From NCBI RefSeq assembly GCF_000720725.1, contig NZ_JOCQ01000012.1:77037-141036 (forward strand): a DNA stretch of 64,000 bases. Direction: 5' to 3'. Shown in pieces: positions 35,017-45,064 of the stretch. The notes under the pieces are model-generated. The model was not told the DNA's origin. It worked only from the letters and a program-made list of their open reading frames with translations, and made no database searches. The stretch is from Streptomyces rimosus subsp. rimosus. Lineage in GTDB: Bacteria > Actinomycetota > Actinomycetes > Streptomycetales > Streptomycetaceae. The translations under genes and the position numbers were made by a program. The stretch's first letter is position 1, and each line of letters begins with the position of its first letter.

Positions 35017-37860
35017 ATGAGCAGGAGAAGAGGAAGACGGGGCTGGCGCCGACTCGCTTCGATCACCGTCGTATCGGCGCTCTGCGTCGCTCCGGTCTCG
35101 GTCGCGGCCCATGCCGCGCCCGTGGCGAAACCCGCAGCCGCGACTGCCGACCCCCACACCCTGTGGTACTCCAAGCCGGCCGCCGACTGGGAGAAGGAAG
35201 CGCTGCCCATCGGCAACGGAGCCATGGGCGCCATGGTGTACGGCGGAGTGGGGGCCGAGAAGCTGCAGTTCAACGAGAAGACGCTGTGGACAGGGGGGCC
35301 GGGCTCCGCGGGATACACCTTCGGCAACTGGACCTCGCCGCGCCCCAAGGCCCTCCAGGAGGTCGTCGACGAGATCAACGCCAAGGGCAAGGCCGCTCCG
35401 CACTGGGTCGCCGGCAAGCTCGGTCAGGAGCGGAAAGGGTTCGGTGCCTATCAGACCTTCGGCGACCTCAACCTCGACATGGAAGGCGACGAGCCCTCCT
35501 ACACGAACTACCGCCGCTCACTCGACACGCGGAACGCGGTCGCCGGTGTCCGGTATGACGCAGCTGGTGCCACCTATGAGCGGGAGTACTTCGCCAGTTA
35601 CCCGGACAAGGTGATCGCCGGGCGGCTCGGGGCGAACCAGTCCGGCAAGGTTTCCTTCACGCTCGGATACGGGTCACCGCGCAAGGACTTCACCGTGACC
35701 GCGAACGGCGGGCGGCTCACCATCCGGGGCAAGCTCGCCGACAACGGTCTCGTCTTCGAGTCGCAGATCCAGGTCAAAGCCCAGGGCGGCACGGTCACCG
35801 GCAGTGGCGGTCAGGTGAAGGTCACGGGCGCCGACAGTGCCACCTTCGTGATGAGTGCGGGCACCGACTACGCGCAGAAGTACCCCGGTTACCGGGGCGA
35901 TGACCCGCACGAGAGGGTGACGAAGGCCGTGGACGCGGCGGCCGCCAAGTCCTACGACAGCCTCAAGAGCGCCCATGCAGCCGACCATCGGGAACTGTTC
36001 GACCGGGTGAAGCTCGACATCGGCCAGTCGATGCCCGACAAGCCCACCGACAAGCTCCGGGCCGAGTACACCGGCGGCTCATCGCCGCAGGACCGGGCCC
36101 TGGAGTCGCTCTACTACCAGTACGGGCGCTATCTGCTGATCGCGTCCTCGCGGTCCGGTTCACTGCCCGCGAACCTCCAGGGCGTGTGGAACAACTCGAC
36201 CTCCCCGACGTGGAGCTCCGACTACCACACCAACATCAACGTCCAGATGAACTACTGGCCCGCCATGCAGGCCAACCTCGCCGAGACCGCCGAGCCGTAC
36301 ACCGAGTTCGTCGAGGACCTGAGGAACGCGGGCGCCAAGTCGGCCGCGGGCATGTTCGGCTCACCGGGCTGGGTCGTGCACAACGAGACCAACCCATTCG
36401 GCTTTACCGGCGTGCACAACGCTGCGACATCCTTCTGGTTCCCCGAGGCCAACGGCTGGGTCGCCTCGCAGCTCTACGACCAGTACCTGTTCAGCAAGGA
36501 CACGGCGTATCTGCGCGACCGGGCCTACCCGGTCATGAAGGGCGCTGCGGAGTTCTGGCTGAAGAACCTGCGTACCGATCCGAAGGACGGCAAGCTCGTC
36601 GTCGCGCCCACCCTCTCACCCGAGCACGGGGACTACACCTCGGGTGCCTCCATGGCACAGCAGATTGTGTGGGGGCTGCTGAACGACACCCTCGCCGCCG
36701 CGAAGGAACTGAACGCCGACTCCTCGTTCCAGAGCGACCTGAAGACGGCTCTGGACAAGCTCGACCCCGGCCTGCGCGTGGGCTCCTGGGGCCAACTGCA
36801 GGAGTGGAAGGCCGACCTGGACAGCCAGACCGATCAGCACCGCCATGTCTCACACCTGTACGCCCTGCATCCGGGCAGTCAGATCTCGCCGGACGGGTCC
36901 CCCAAGTTCGCGGACGCGGCCAAGGTGACGCTCAACGCGCGCGGCGATGGCGGGACCGGGTTTGAATCCCCCGGCTGGAGCAGGGCGTGGAAGACGAACT
37001 TCTGGGCGCGGCTGCTCGATGGCGACCGCGCGCACAAGATCCTCGCCGAGCTGCTCAAGTCCACTACTCATGCCAACCTGTTCGACTTCCATCCTCTGGA
37101 CGGCGGCAGCTCCGTCTTCCAGGTCGACGGCAATTTCGGTGCCACTTCGGGCATGTCCGAGATGCTGCTGCAGTCCCAGAACGGTGAGATCCGCCCGCTG
37201 GCCGCGCTGCCGGACGCCTGGAAGTCCGGTTCGTTCAGCGGTCTGAAGGCGCGGGGCAACGTCACCGTGGACGCCTCGTGGAAGAAGAGCGGGGCCGCCG
37301 AGTTCACCCTCGCCCCCAAGACGTCAGGCGAGATCGCCGTACGCAGCCCGATGTTCCTCGGTGCGTTCAAGGTCACCGACACCACGACCGGCGAGGCCAT
37401 CACCCCCGAGCGCGACAGGCAGCGCATCACCTTCGACGGCAAGGCGGGTCACGTCTACAAGGCCACCGGCACCCTTTCGGCGGCGATTGTCGGGGTCGGC
37501 AGCGACAAGTGCGTGGACGTCCCCGGCGCGAACTCCCAGGACGGCACCGATCTGAACCTCCACACCTGCAACAACTCCGACGCCCAGAAGTGGACCTTCA
37601 GCGGCGCCGGTGGCGAGGTCCGCGCCCTCGGCAAGTGCCTGGACGTGCAGGGGGCGAGCCAGACGGACGGTACCCCGGTGCAGCTCTACCGGTGCAACGG
37701 CACCAACGCCCAGAAATGGACGTACGACCCACAGAGTCAGGAGCTCAAGGCCTTCGGCAAGTGCCTCGACGCCTACCAAAGCGGCACCGCCGACGGCACC
37801 AAGCTGACCCTCAATACCTGCCACGGCAGCGCCAACCAGAAATGGCGTCTCGTTTCCTGA
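35017..37860 (+). CDS. Secreted GH95 alpha-L-fucosidase with ricin-type lectin domain
   Basis: 947 residues from ATG 35017 (GTG at 35014 also possible; GAGGGG upstream). Signal peptide 1-~38. The GH95 block LPIGNGAMGAMVYGG is followed by the catalytic barrel with NINVQMNYWPA (Asn pair), LSPEHGDY (Glu) and QVDGNFGATSGMSEML (Asp). The C-terminal ~130 residues form a ricin-B/CBM13 trefoil with three GKCLD/DKCVD and QKW repeats. GH95 enzymes invert and typically cleave alpha-1,2-fucosyl or related alpha-L-galactosyl links. First of three collinear secreted glycosidases. Confidence 0.92.
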   Translation: MSRRRGRRGWRRLASITVVSALCVAPVSVAAHAAPVAKPAAATADPHTLWYSKPAADWEKEALPIGNGAMGAMVYGGVGAEKLQFNEKTLWTGGPGSAGYTFGNWTSPRPKALQEVVDEINAKGKAAPHWVAGKLGQERKGFGAYQTFGDLNLDMEGDEPSYTNYRRSLDTRNAVAGVRYDAAGATYEREYFASYPDKVIAGRLGANQSGKVSFTLGYGSPRKDFTVTANGGRLTIRGKLADNGLVFESQIQVKAQGGTVTGSGGQVKVTGADSATFVMSAGTDYAQKYPGYRGDDPHERVTKAVDAAAAKSYDSLKSAHAADHRELFDRVKLDIGQSMPDKPTDKLRAEYTGGSSPQDRALESLYYQYGRYLLIASSRSGSLPANLQGVWNNSTSPTWSSDYHTNINVQMNYWPAMQANLAETAEPYTEFVEDLRNAGAKSAAGMFGSPGWVVHNETNPFGFTGVHNAATSFWFPEANGWVASQLYDQYLFSKDTAYLRDRAYPVMKGAAEFWLKNLRTDPKDGKLVVAPTLSPEHGDYTSGASMAQQIVWGLLNDTLAAAKELNADSSFQSDLKTALDKLDPGLRVGSWGQLQEWKADLDSQTDQHRHVSHLYALHPGSQISPDGSPKFADAAKVTLNARGDGGTGFESPGWSRAWKTNFWARLLDGDRAHKILAELLKSTTHANLFDFHPLDGGSSVFQVDGNFGATSGMSEMLLQSQNGEIRPLAALPDAWKSGSFSGLKARGNVTVDASWKKSGAAEFTLAPKTSGEIAVRSPMFLGAFKVTDTTTGEAITPERDRQRITFDGKAGHVYKATGTLSAAIVGVGSDKCVDVPGANSQDGTDLNLHTCNNSDAQKWTFSGAGGEVRALGKCLDVQGASQTDGTPVQLYRCNGTNAQKWTYDPQSQELKAFGKCLDAYQSGTADGTKLTLNTCHGSANQKWRLVS

Positions 37861-37899
37861 CCCTTGCGAACCGCATTTCCCACCACAGAGGAGCCGCAC

Positions 37900-39744
37900 A
37901 TGTCCATGACTGCCACACGAGGCAGGGCGATCGCTCTGACCGTCGCGCTCGCCACTGGCCCGCTGGCGCTCGTCCCCGCGACTGCGTCGACCGCCGCGCC
38001 GCGAGCGGGAGCGGCGGCTGCCGCCGAACCAGGCCCGGGGACGAACTACGCGATCGACGACCCCTTCACCTCGGACCGCACGTCGTGGTTCCGCGCTGAC
38101 AGATTCGGCATGTTCATCCACTTCGGCGCCTACTCGAACCTCGAAGGCGAGTACACGCGCCCCAATGGGACAGTGTGCAGGAACGCGGAGTGGATCATGC
38201 GTGAGTGCGCAATCCCGAAGGGCGAGTACGAGAAGCAGGCCGCGACCTTCAACCCGAAGGACTTCGACGCGAAGGCCATCGTTGCGGCCGCCAAGAGCGC
38301 CGGCCAGAAGTACATCGTCATCACTGCCAAGCACCACGACGGCTATGCCATGTGGCCGACCAAGCAGAACAACTGGAACCTACGTGACCACTCCTCCTTC
38401 GACAAGAACCGCGACATCCTCGCCGAGCTGAAGCAGGCCGCCGACGCCGAGGGCATCAAGCTGGGCCTCTACTACTCGATCTGGGACTGGCACGACCCTG
38501 ACTTCCCGAACGCCGACACGTTCCCGAAGTACAAGCAGCGGATGTACGGGCAGCTCAAGGAGTTGATCGACAACTACGACCCGGCGTTGTTGTGGTTCGA
38601 CGGCGAGTGGGACACGGACAGGCCCACCAATCGGTGGCACGCACGCGACGGCGAGGAACTGGAGTCCTATCTGCGCGACCTGGACCCGAATCTCGTCATC
38701 AACAACCGGGTCAACAAGCGGCGGGTCACCGACGGCGACTACGGGACGCCAGAGCAGGAGATCCCCAAGGCTCCCGAGGACGGCCAGCTCTGGGAAAGCT
38801 GCATGACCATCAACGGTACGTGGGGCTATGCGCGCCATGACACCAACTGGAAGTCAGGAACAGAACTCACCCGAAACCTGTTGAACACCTCAAGCCGCAG
38901 CGGCAATTACCTGCTCAACGTCGGCCCCGACAAGCTCGGACGCGTCCCCGCCCCATCCACCGCCGCGCTCAAGGAGATGGGCGACTGGCTCGGACGGTCG
39001 GGGCAGGGTGCCGCCGTCTACAAGGCGGGCTTCCCCGGTGTCGTCAGCCAGCCGGACTGGGGTGTGGTCAGCCGGTCGGGCAACGACTTGTACGCCTCGG
39101 TGTACAAGTGGCCCGGGGCAGGCAAGCAGCTGCACCTGAGGGCCACTACCGGGTTCAAGGTCGACAGCGCGCGCGTGCTCGGCAGCGACCAGAAGGTCAC
39201 GGTCACCAAGGCGGGTGACGGATACGACATCACCCCCGCCGGCGACGCCACCAATCCGACCGCCACGGTGATCAAGCTGTCGATCACCCCGGCCGCCCCC
39301 GCGGCCGAGGGGCACGGTACCGGCCTCAAGGCGGAGATCTTCGACAACGACCAGTTGTCGGGCAGCCCGAAGGTCACCCGCACCGACCCGACCATCAACT
39401 ACGCCTGGCGGTTCCGTGGTTCGCCGGCCGAGAACATCCCCGCGGACCACTTCGGCACTCGCTGGACCGGCACCATCGAGCCGCGCTACAGCGAGAAGTA
39501 CCAGTTCGCCACCGTATCGGACGACACCGTGCGGGTCTGGGTCGACGGGAAGCTCCTCATCGACCACACAACGCCGCACGGCCCGTCCGTGGACAAGGGC
39601 ACCATCGACCTCCAGGCGGGCAGGAAGTACTCCATCAAGGTCGAGCACACCGAGCGGACCGGCGAGGCGTACATGAAGCTGCTCTGGTCCAGCCCCAATA
39701 CGCCCCAGCAGGTCGTGCCGAAGAGCCAGCTCTCGCCGAACTGA
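37900..39744 (+). CDS. Secreted GH29 alpha-L-fucosidase with PA14 domain
   Basis: 614 residues from ATG 37900 (GAGGAG upstream). Signal peptide 1-~38. The GH29 barrel opens with FRADRFGMFIHFGAYS; YIVITAKHHDGYAMW and the nucleophile Asp in LLWFDGEWD are present, as is NYLLNVGPD. After the beta-domain, residues ~475-605 form a PA14 module (GLKAEIFDN, DTVRVWVDGKLLIDH), probably sugar binding. It lies 39 bases after the GH95 gene, so co-transcribed. It would release L-fucose from alpha-1,3/1,4 or other links, complementing GH95. Confidence 0.92.
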   Translation: MSMTATRGRAIALTVALATGPLALVPATASTAAPRAGAAAAAEPGPGTNYAIDDPFTSDRTSWFRADRFGMFIHFGAYSNLEGEYTRPNGTVCRNAEWIMRECAIPKGEYEKQAATFNPKDFDAKAIVAAAKSAGQKYIVITAKHHDGYAMWPTKQNNWNLRDHSSFDKNRDILAELKQAADAEGIKLGLYYSIWDWHDPDFPNADTFPKYKQRMYGQLKELIDNYDPALLWFDGEWDTDRPTNRWHARDGEELESYLRDLDPNLVINNRVNKRRVTDGDYGTPEQEIPKAPEDGQLWESCMTINGTWGYARHDTNWKSGTELTRNLLNTSSRSGNYLLNVGPDKLGRVPAPSTAALKEMGDWLGRSGQGAAVYKAGFPGVVSQPDWGVVSRSGNDLYASVYKWPGAGKQLHLRATTGFKVDSARVLGSDQKVTVTKAGDGYDITPAGDATNPTATVIKLSITPAAPAAEGHGTGLKAEIFDNDQLSGSPKVTRTDPTINYAWRFRGSPAENIPADHFGTRWTGTIEPRYSEKYQFATVSDDTVRVWVDGKLLIDHTTPHGPSVDKGTIDLQAGRKYSIKVEHTERTGEAYMKLLWSSPNTPQQVVPKSQLSPN

Positions 39745-39871
39745 CCGTCGCTGCCGTGCGTGTGTGCGTGCCAGCGCCGAGCGACACGCACACACGCCCG
39801 ACCCAGGTCCCGTACTCGCACGGGAGGCGACCGCGGGGCACCCGTCGAATCCATGGCATGAAGGAACCCGT

Positions 39872-42160
39872 ATGAAGTCGATGCGAAGGCCCCCACTGCG
39901 GGCTCAAAGGCGCACTCTGCAAGCCGCGGCGACCGTTCTCGCCGTCCTTGCGGGAGGAACGAGCGGGGCCGTCGCGGCGCCTGCCTCCGCCGCGGCACCC
40001 GGAAGCTGGACGTCGGTCCAACCCGGCGTACCGGATTCCGGCTGCGACGGCGTGCGCGCCACCGTGGCCCTGGACGACAAGGGCACCCCCACCCTGGGCG
40101 CGAGCTGGGACTGCAAGCAGGCTCTCAATCCCGCGCCGATCGGCCTTGTCACCAGCGAGGCCGACTTCAGCGCCGGCCTTGAGTTCATCAGCCGCAGCGA
40201 CCGCACCATCTCGTACACCTACAAGGTCGCGGCCGGGAAGTCGCGGGTCCGGGAGCGCTCCGCAACCGAGACCCGGCTGGTGTTCGGCAAGGGCTCCGCC
40301 CGGCTGACCGTGCACGTGCGGACGTCCACGGAGGGTGTGGCCCTGCGCTATGAACTGCCCTCCGGCGCGACGGTCCTGCGCGAGGCGACGTCGTTCGAGC
40401 TGCCGGCCGACGCCCAGCTGTCCCGTGCTGCCTACGAGAACAAGCACGAGCTGGACTTCGTGACCTCCCCGGTCGCCGGGGTGCCGACCGGCGAGTACGA
40501 CATGAGCATGTTCGCGCAGAACCCCAACGGCTCACGCGTGCAGCTCGCCGAGTCCGGCGTGGACGGCGGCTACTCGGGTGGCCACTTCACCCATACTCAG
40601 GGAAACGGCCGGTTCACCGTGCGGCTCGCCGACGAGCAGATCAAGCGGTCCGGCCCGTTCGTAACCCCCTGGCGCACCGCCACCATCGGCAGCACCGCGG
40701 ACGTCATGGAGTCCACACTGACCGACGACGTGGCGCCCGCGTCGAAGGTCGCGGACACCTCATGGATCAAGCCGGGCATCGCCGCATGGCCCTGGTTCGA
40801 CGGTGGCGGCGATACGCAGCGCAATCTGCCCAGGCTCAAGCAGTGGGTGGACTATGCCTCCTCGCAGGGGTGGCCGTACCTGCTCGTGGACGACGGCTGG
40901 AAGGGCGTGACCTGGATACCCGAGCTGGTGTCCTACGCCCGTGAGCGGGGTGTGAAGATCATGCTCTGGTACCACGTGAAGGATCTGGAGACCGCCGCGC
41001 AGCGCGAAGCCGAGTTCACCAAGCTCAACAAGTGGGGTGTCGTCGGCGTGAAGATGGACTTCATGGACTCGGAGTCCCAGGCCCGCCACCAGTGGTACGA
41101 CGCCGCTCTGGCCGACGCGGCCAGGCATGAACTCATGGTGGACCTGCACGGCTCACGCCTGCCCGTCGGTGTACAGCGTACCTGGCCACACGTGCTGACC
41201 TCCGAGGCCGTCAAGGGCGAAGAAGCCGGGGCCGGGCGGACCGTGGAACACGTCACGGCGATCCCGTACACCCGCGCCGCCCTCGGCTCGACCGACTACT
41301 CGCCGATGAGCTTCCAGCAGTCCAATCCGAACAGCGACGGCGCGGAACTCGCCCTCGGTGTGCTGTACGAGAGCGGCATCATGCTGCCGGGCAGCAGAGT
41401 CTCCGACTACCAGGCCCGGCCCGAGGCACAGCGCTGGATGCGTGCGCTGCCGACCGTCTGGGACGAGACGAAGTACGTCTCGGGTGATCCGCGAACCGGT
41501 GCGGTCGTCGCCCGGCGCAACGGCGATCGCTGGTTCGTCGGCGCGCTCAAGCGAGGGGGCGCGGGCACCATCGAGTACCCGACGGCCTTCCTCGGCTCTG
41601 GAAAGTGGCACGCGGAGATCACCACCGACGGCCCCGGCGGCCTGGTCCGCACCAGCAAGGTCATCCACGCCGGGGACACCTTGAGCGTCCCCGCAGCCGC
41701 CGACGGTGGTCACGCCGTCAAGCTGACCAGGGCCGCGTCCGTGCCGAGCGGGTACCACAAGGTGGCTGTCAGGGGAAGCGACCACGTCCTCGACGTCAAG
41801 CACGCCAGTACCGCGAACGACGCCGAGATCGTGCGCTGGCCGAGCAACGACGGCCAGAACCAGCGCTTCGCCTTCGAGCCGGTGGGCGACGGGTACGTGC
41901 GGATCGTCAACCAGGGCAGCGGCAAGGACGTCGTCGTACGCGGTGCGTCCCGTGATGCCGGGGCCAAGGTCATCCAGCATCAGTACGCGGCCGGGACGAA
42001 CACCAACGACGAATGGCTGGTCGAGGACGCGGGCAGCAGCCGGGTGCGGCTCGTCAACCGCTTCAGCGGCCTGTATCTGACCGCGGGCGGAGCCCAGGGC
42101 GACCAGTTCGAGCAGCGTCCGCTCGACGGCAGCGAACGCCAGGAGTTCAGCATCTCGTAG
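39872..42160 (+). CDS. Secreted GH97 glycosidase (retaining type, probable alpha-galactosidase) with ricin-type domain
   Basis: 762 residues from ATG 39872 (AAGGA upstream). Signal peptide 1-~40. An N-terminal beta-sandwich leads to a barrel with WPYLLVDDGWK, VGVKMDFMDSESQ (Asp where retaining GH97 members have the nucleophile) and LTSEAVKGEE. The last ~140 residues have ricin-like repeats (GSDHVLDVKHAS, NQRFAFEPVG). The Asp nucleophile favours a retaining alpha-galactosidase over the inverting alpha-glucosidase group. With two fucosidases it could strip alpha-Gal/Fuc-capped glycans. Confidence 0.85.
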   Translation: MKSMRRPPLRAQRRTLQAAATVLAVLAGGTSGAVAAPASAAAPGSWTSVQPGVPDSGCDGVRATVALDDKGTPTLGASWDCKQALNPAPIGLVTSEADFSAGLEFISRSDRTISYTYKVAAGKSRVRERSATETRLVFGKGSARLTVHVRTSTEGVALRYELPSGATVLREATSFELPADAQLSRAAYENKHELDFVTSPVAGVPTGEYDMSMFAQNPNGSRVQLAESGVDGGYSGGHFTHTQGNGRFTVRLADEQIKRSGPFVTPWRTATIGSTADVMESTLTDDVAPASKVADTSWIKPGIAAWPWFDGGGDTQRNLPRLKQWVDYASSQGWPYLLVDDGWKGVTWIPELVSYARERGVKIMLWYHVKDLETAAQREAEFTKLNKWGVVGVKMDFMDSESQARHQWYDAALADAARHELMVDLHGSRLPVGVQRTWPHVLTSEAVKGEEAGAGRTVEHVTAIPYTRAALGSTDYSPMSFQQSNPNSDGAELALGVLYESGIMLPGSRVSDYQARPEAQRWMRALPTVWDETKYVSGDPRTGAVVARRNGDRWFVGALKRGGAGTIEYPTAFLGSGKWHAEITTDGPGGLVRTSKVIHAGDTLSVPAAADGGHAVKLTRAASVPSGYHKVAVRGSDHVLDVKHASTANDAEIVRWPSNDGQNQRFAFEPVGDGYVRIVNQGSGKDVVVRGASRDAGAKVIQHQYAAGTNTNDEWLVEDAGSSRVRLVNRFSGLYLTAGGAQGDQFEQRPLDGSERQEFSIS

Positions 42161-42178
42161 CGGAAGGGCATCACGCCC

Positions 42179-42540
42179 GTGCGCGTCGAAGGGCTGCTCG
42201 GCGAACTCCTCACCCTGACCGAGGACATCGATCACATCCGCGCCACTCCTACCACCAGGCCACGTACGGCTGCTCGCTTCGGAGACCCCGGCTTGAAGGG
42301 CCATTTCGCCACGCGCGACCGCTACCGAAACGCCGCACACCACGCCCAGGTGTTCAACATGATCGGCGAAGTGCGCGCCGTCGTCACCCTCGCCGGTCGG
42401 ATCGTTGGCACCTGGGCCTGGGACAAGGGGACCCGTACCGTGTACACAGCTTCCTGAGGCGGCTGCCCCTCCCAGTGATGAGGGAAGTCCGCCACCGCCT
42501 GGAGGAGGCCGAAGCCTTCCTGCGCACCGAACCCGGCTGA
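42179..42540 (+). pseudogene. Winged-helix (HTH_42/AlkZ-like) protein, C-terminal fragment
   Basis: Two adjacent frames give RDRYRNAAHHAQVFNMIGEV, then VVTLAGRIVGTWAWDKG, then after a shift near 42455 RRLPLPVMREVRHRLEEAEA to the TGA at 42540. This resembles the C-terminal part of HTH_42-type proteins (~380 residues, AlkZ DNA glycosylase group). The N-terminal two-thirds is missing and one frameshift is needed. Confidence 0.45.
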
Positions 42541-42598
42541 GCCGTTCCCCCGAAGGGGGCAAAAGGCTCGGTCAGTCAGCCCCGGCGGCCGCGCTATA

Positions 42599-42806
42599 GC
42601 CGATGGCTTCACCGGACTCACGAGAAATGTCCTCACCCTCACCGTCCAGCGGCACCGCCGGATCATCGACGTCCACCTGCTGCTGATCCGCGACAACCGG
42701 GTCCTGCTCAGCCTGCGCCAAGGCGGCTACGCCTCCGGGCAGTGGCAGGTCCCCTCCGGCCACCTCGAAGCAGACGAACCCACCGACCACGGCACCGTCC
42801 GACGTG
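42599..42806 (+). pseudogene. Nudix hydrolase N-terminal fragment
   Basis: Plus-strand reading RRIIDVHLLLIRDNRVLLSL, then GGYASGQWQVPSGHLEADEP, is the start of a typical Streptomyces Nudix hydrolase. The sequence breaks inside the Nudix box just where RExxEExG should follow. No start codon with a ribosome site is evident. Confidence 0.5.
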
Positions 42807-42914
42807 AGCACGATGATCACCTTGGTCGCCCACGGGGGTACGTCGATCTTCCACTGGGCCTCGGGCGGCCACGTGTGCCACTCGTTGTCGTCCTGCCACG
42901 CCTTGGTCATGGTG

Positions 42915-43352
42915 TGTGGGTAGGAGGTGCGCAGCGACGGTTCGCGCCGCGGGTTGGTCCGCAAGCTGATGGCGGCGACCGTCAGCGTGGCGGACAGGTG
43001 GGCGTCGGCGCCGACGAGGGTGCGGTTGATGCCGATGCGGCGGCCGAGGACGGCGCGTTCGCCGAGGAGGCAGCGGGTGACTTCGCAGTTGAAGCCCACC
43101 CGGTCGCCCGCACACAGGACACTGCCGTCGCGGACGGTGGAGAACTCGTACACCCGGACGTGCGGCCCGATGATCACGTCTTCGCCGATGATCGCGGATG
43201 GGTGAAACTGCGCGGTGGGGTGAATGCGGTCGCGGAACCCGGCCAGGGCCTGACGGTGTAGGCCGGACCAGCGCCGGAGGAACTCCGCCAGCTTGGCCTT
43301 CTCCGGTTGCCCGTAGGGGCCGTGGGCATGCCCGGTGCTCGGCGCGCTGGGG
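42915..43352 (-). pseudogene. Left-handed beta-helix (hexapeptide) transferase fragment
   Basis: Minus strand is open from a TAG near 43352 and reads KLAEFLRRWSGLHRQALAGF, then HPSAIIGEDVIIGPHVRV, GDRVGFNCEVTRCLLGE and LVGADAHLSATLTVAAISL, with hexapeptide-repeat spacing. There is no start, and the coding similarity ends near 42915, where the frame simply continues into unrelated sequence. Such transferases often sit by glycosyltransferases, as here. Confidence 0.5.
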
Positions 43353-43450
43353 ATGAGCTAAGGCGTTGGTCCTCCGTCAGTGGGTGAGAGCGGGGTCGGA
43401 GTGGAGCCGGTTAGCATCGGCGGCCACCGGCCGGCAGAACGAGTTCATCG

Positions 43451-44090
43451 GTGCGCCATCCCCGTATCGGCGTTGCCGTGTTGGCCATGGGCAATCGCCG
43501 CGGACGTCTTCGCCCGTATCGCGGAGCTGCATGCGGCGGATGAGCGGCTGGGCATTGTCAGCTTCCGGATCGCGGACGAGACCGGCCACACCCAGCGCCG
43601 CCATGTGCCGCGGCTGCGGGCGGGGGATCCGCTGCGCGGCGGGGAGGTCACCACCTTTCTCGGCGGCGGGCACAGCCTGTCGATGCGGATGCTGGACGAG
43701 GTCGGCGGCTGGCCGGAGGAGTTCTTCTTTGCCCATGAGGAGACCGAGCTGGCGTGGCGGGCGCTGGATGCCGGCTGGCGCATCGTCTATGAGCCGCAGG
43801 TGGTGCTTCAGCATCCGCGGATCTCGCCGACCCGGCATGCGGTCTTCTTCCGGATGGTGACCCGCAACCGGGTCTGGCTGGCCAAGCGCCACCTGTCCGC
43901 CCTCCTGGTCCCCGTCTACCTGGGCGTGTGGACCGGCCTGACGCTGGCGCGGACCCGGTCGCTGGGCGGGCTGCGGGCGTGGTTCGGCGGGTTCACCGAA
44001 GGCGTACGTACGCCGTGCAGACCCCGGCGGGCTATGCGGTGGCGAACCGTATGGCGGATGACCCGGCTCGGGCGCCTTCCGGTCATCTAG
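43451..44090 (+). pseudogene. GT2-family glycosyltransferase with internal deletion
   Basis: A start-like block RHPRIGVAVLAMGNR in one frame jumps near 43500 to a second frame with FARIAELHAADERLGIVSF, GGEVTTFLGGGHSLSMRML, FFFAHEETELAWRAL and the C-terminal WRTVWRMTRLGRLPVI. The missing ~100 residues include the DxD donor-binding region. The final stop codon is supplied by the left end of the IS982 element. Probably once paired with the beta-helix transferase for surface polysaccharide. Confidence 0.6.
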
Positions 44091-45064
44091 ACGAGTAGTT
44101 CCGATTGCGGGTTTCACGGACACAGGGAGGGTGTCCAGCATCGGGTTGTGACGACCGAACCAGACACCCTCTTGACCGCACTGTACGTACACATCGATGA
44201 CCATTTAAAGAGGCCCCGGTGGCGGGGCCGGCCGCCCCGGCTGACCGATGCGGAACTGGTCACACTGGCCGTGGCCCAGGCGGTGCTGGGTTTTCACTGC
44301 GAGGCCCGCTGGCTGCGCTTCGCCCACGCCCACCTGCACCACCTGTTTCCGTATCTGCCCCAGCGGCCCGCCTACAACAAACGCCTGCGGGTCGCGCTGG
44401 GCCTGGTCAAACGCGCCATCCGGTCCCTGGCCGCCGACACCGACCTGTGGCAGGACCCGGTGTGGATCGTGGACCCCACCCCCGTCGAATGCGCCCGCTC
44501 ACGCCAGACCGTCAAACGCTCCGACCTGGTCGGCTGGGTGAACTATGGCTACTGCCACGCTCACTCCCGCTTCTACTGGGGCCTGAAACTGCACCTGGTG
44601 TGCACCCCAGCCGGCCTGCCCGTGACCTGGGCCCTGGCCGGCCCCAAGACCGACGAACGGCAGGTGCTGGCCGCTCTGGTCGAGACCGAGCCGGAGCTCG
44701 CCGCCGCCCGGCCCGGCCTGCTGATTCGGGCGGACAAGGGGTACGTCTCGCATGAGCTCGACCGCTTCCTGGAGGCCCGCGGCATCCGACTCCTGCGGCC
44801 CTCCTACCGCAACCGCGTTCCGCGGCCGGGAGAATCCCTGCTCAAAACGGTGCGGCAGCTGATCGAGTCGGTCAACGACACTCTCAAAGCCAGCTCAACC
44901 TCGAACAGCACGGCGGCCGCACCGTCGAAGGCGTCGGCGTCCGTGTGGCCCAGCGCATCCTGGCCATGACCTGCGCCATATGGCACAACCGCACTATCGG
45001 CGCACCCACCACCAGGTCACTGATCGCCTATGACCACTGAGCCACATCGGAACTAATCGTCTAG
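44087..45064 (+). mobile_element. IS982-family insertion sequence
   Basis: 978-base element bounded by 19-bp inverted repeats CTAGACGAGTAGTTCCGAT (44087-44105) and, as reverse complement, CTAGACGATTAGTTCCGAT (45046-45064), one mismatch. It encodes one transposase. The outer CTAG is palindromic, so it could belong to the repeat or be a target duplication. Best-preserved element in the window. Confidence 0.85.
44148..45040 (+). pseudogene. IS982-family transposase with late frameshift
   Basis: The frame from 44148 carries LTDAELVTLAVAQAVLGF, WIVDPTPVECARSRQTVKRS, GYCHAHSRFYWGLKLHL and LLIRADKGY, including the acidic residues expected for the DDE site. At about 44889 one base appears missing (AAAGCCAG where AAAGGCCAG is expected). 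The true C-terminus (LEQHGGRTVEGVGVR, ILAMTCAIWHN, ending at 45040) then lies in another frame. The protein as encoded ends at 44969 with a wrong tail, so activity is doubtful. Confidence 0.8.

Noticed and set aside
42572..43177. 201-codon minus-strand frame as a single protein
   Set aside because: It joins a 5'-truncated beta-helix transferase to unrelated sequence and the complement of a Nudix fragment. An in-frame chimera of debris is more likely than a real gene.
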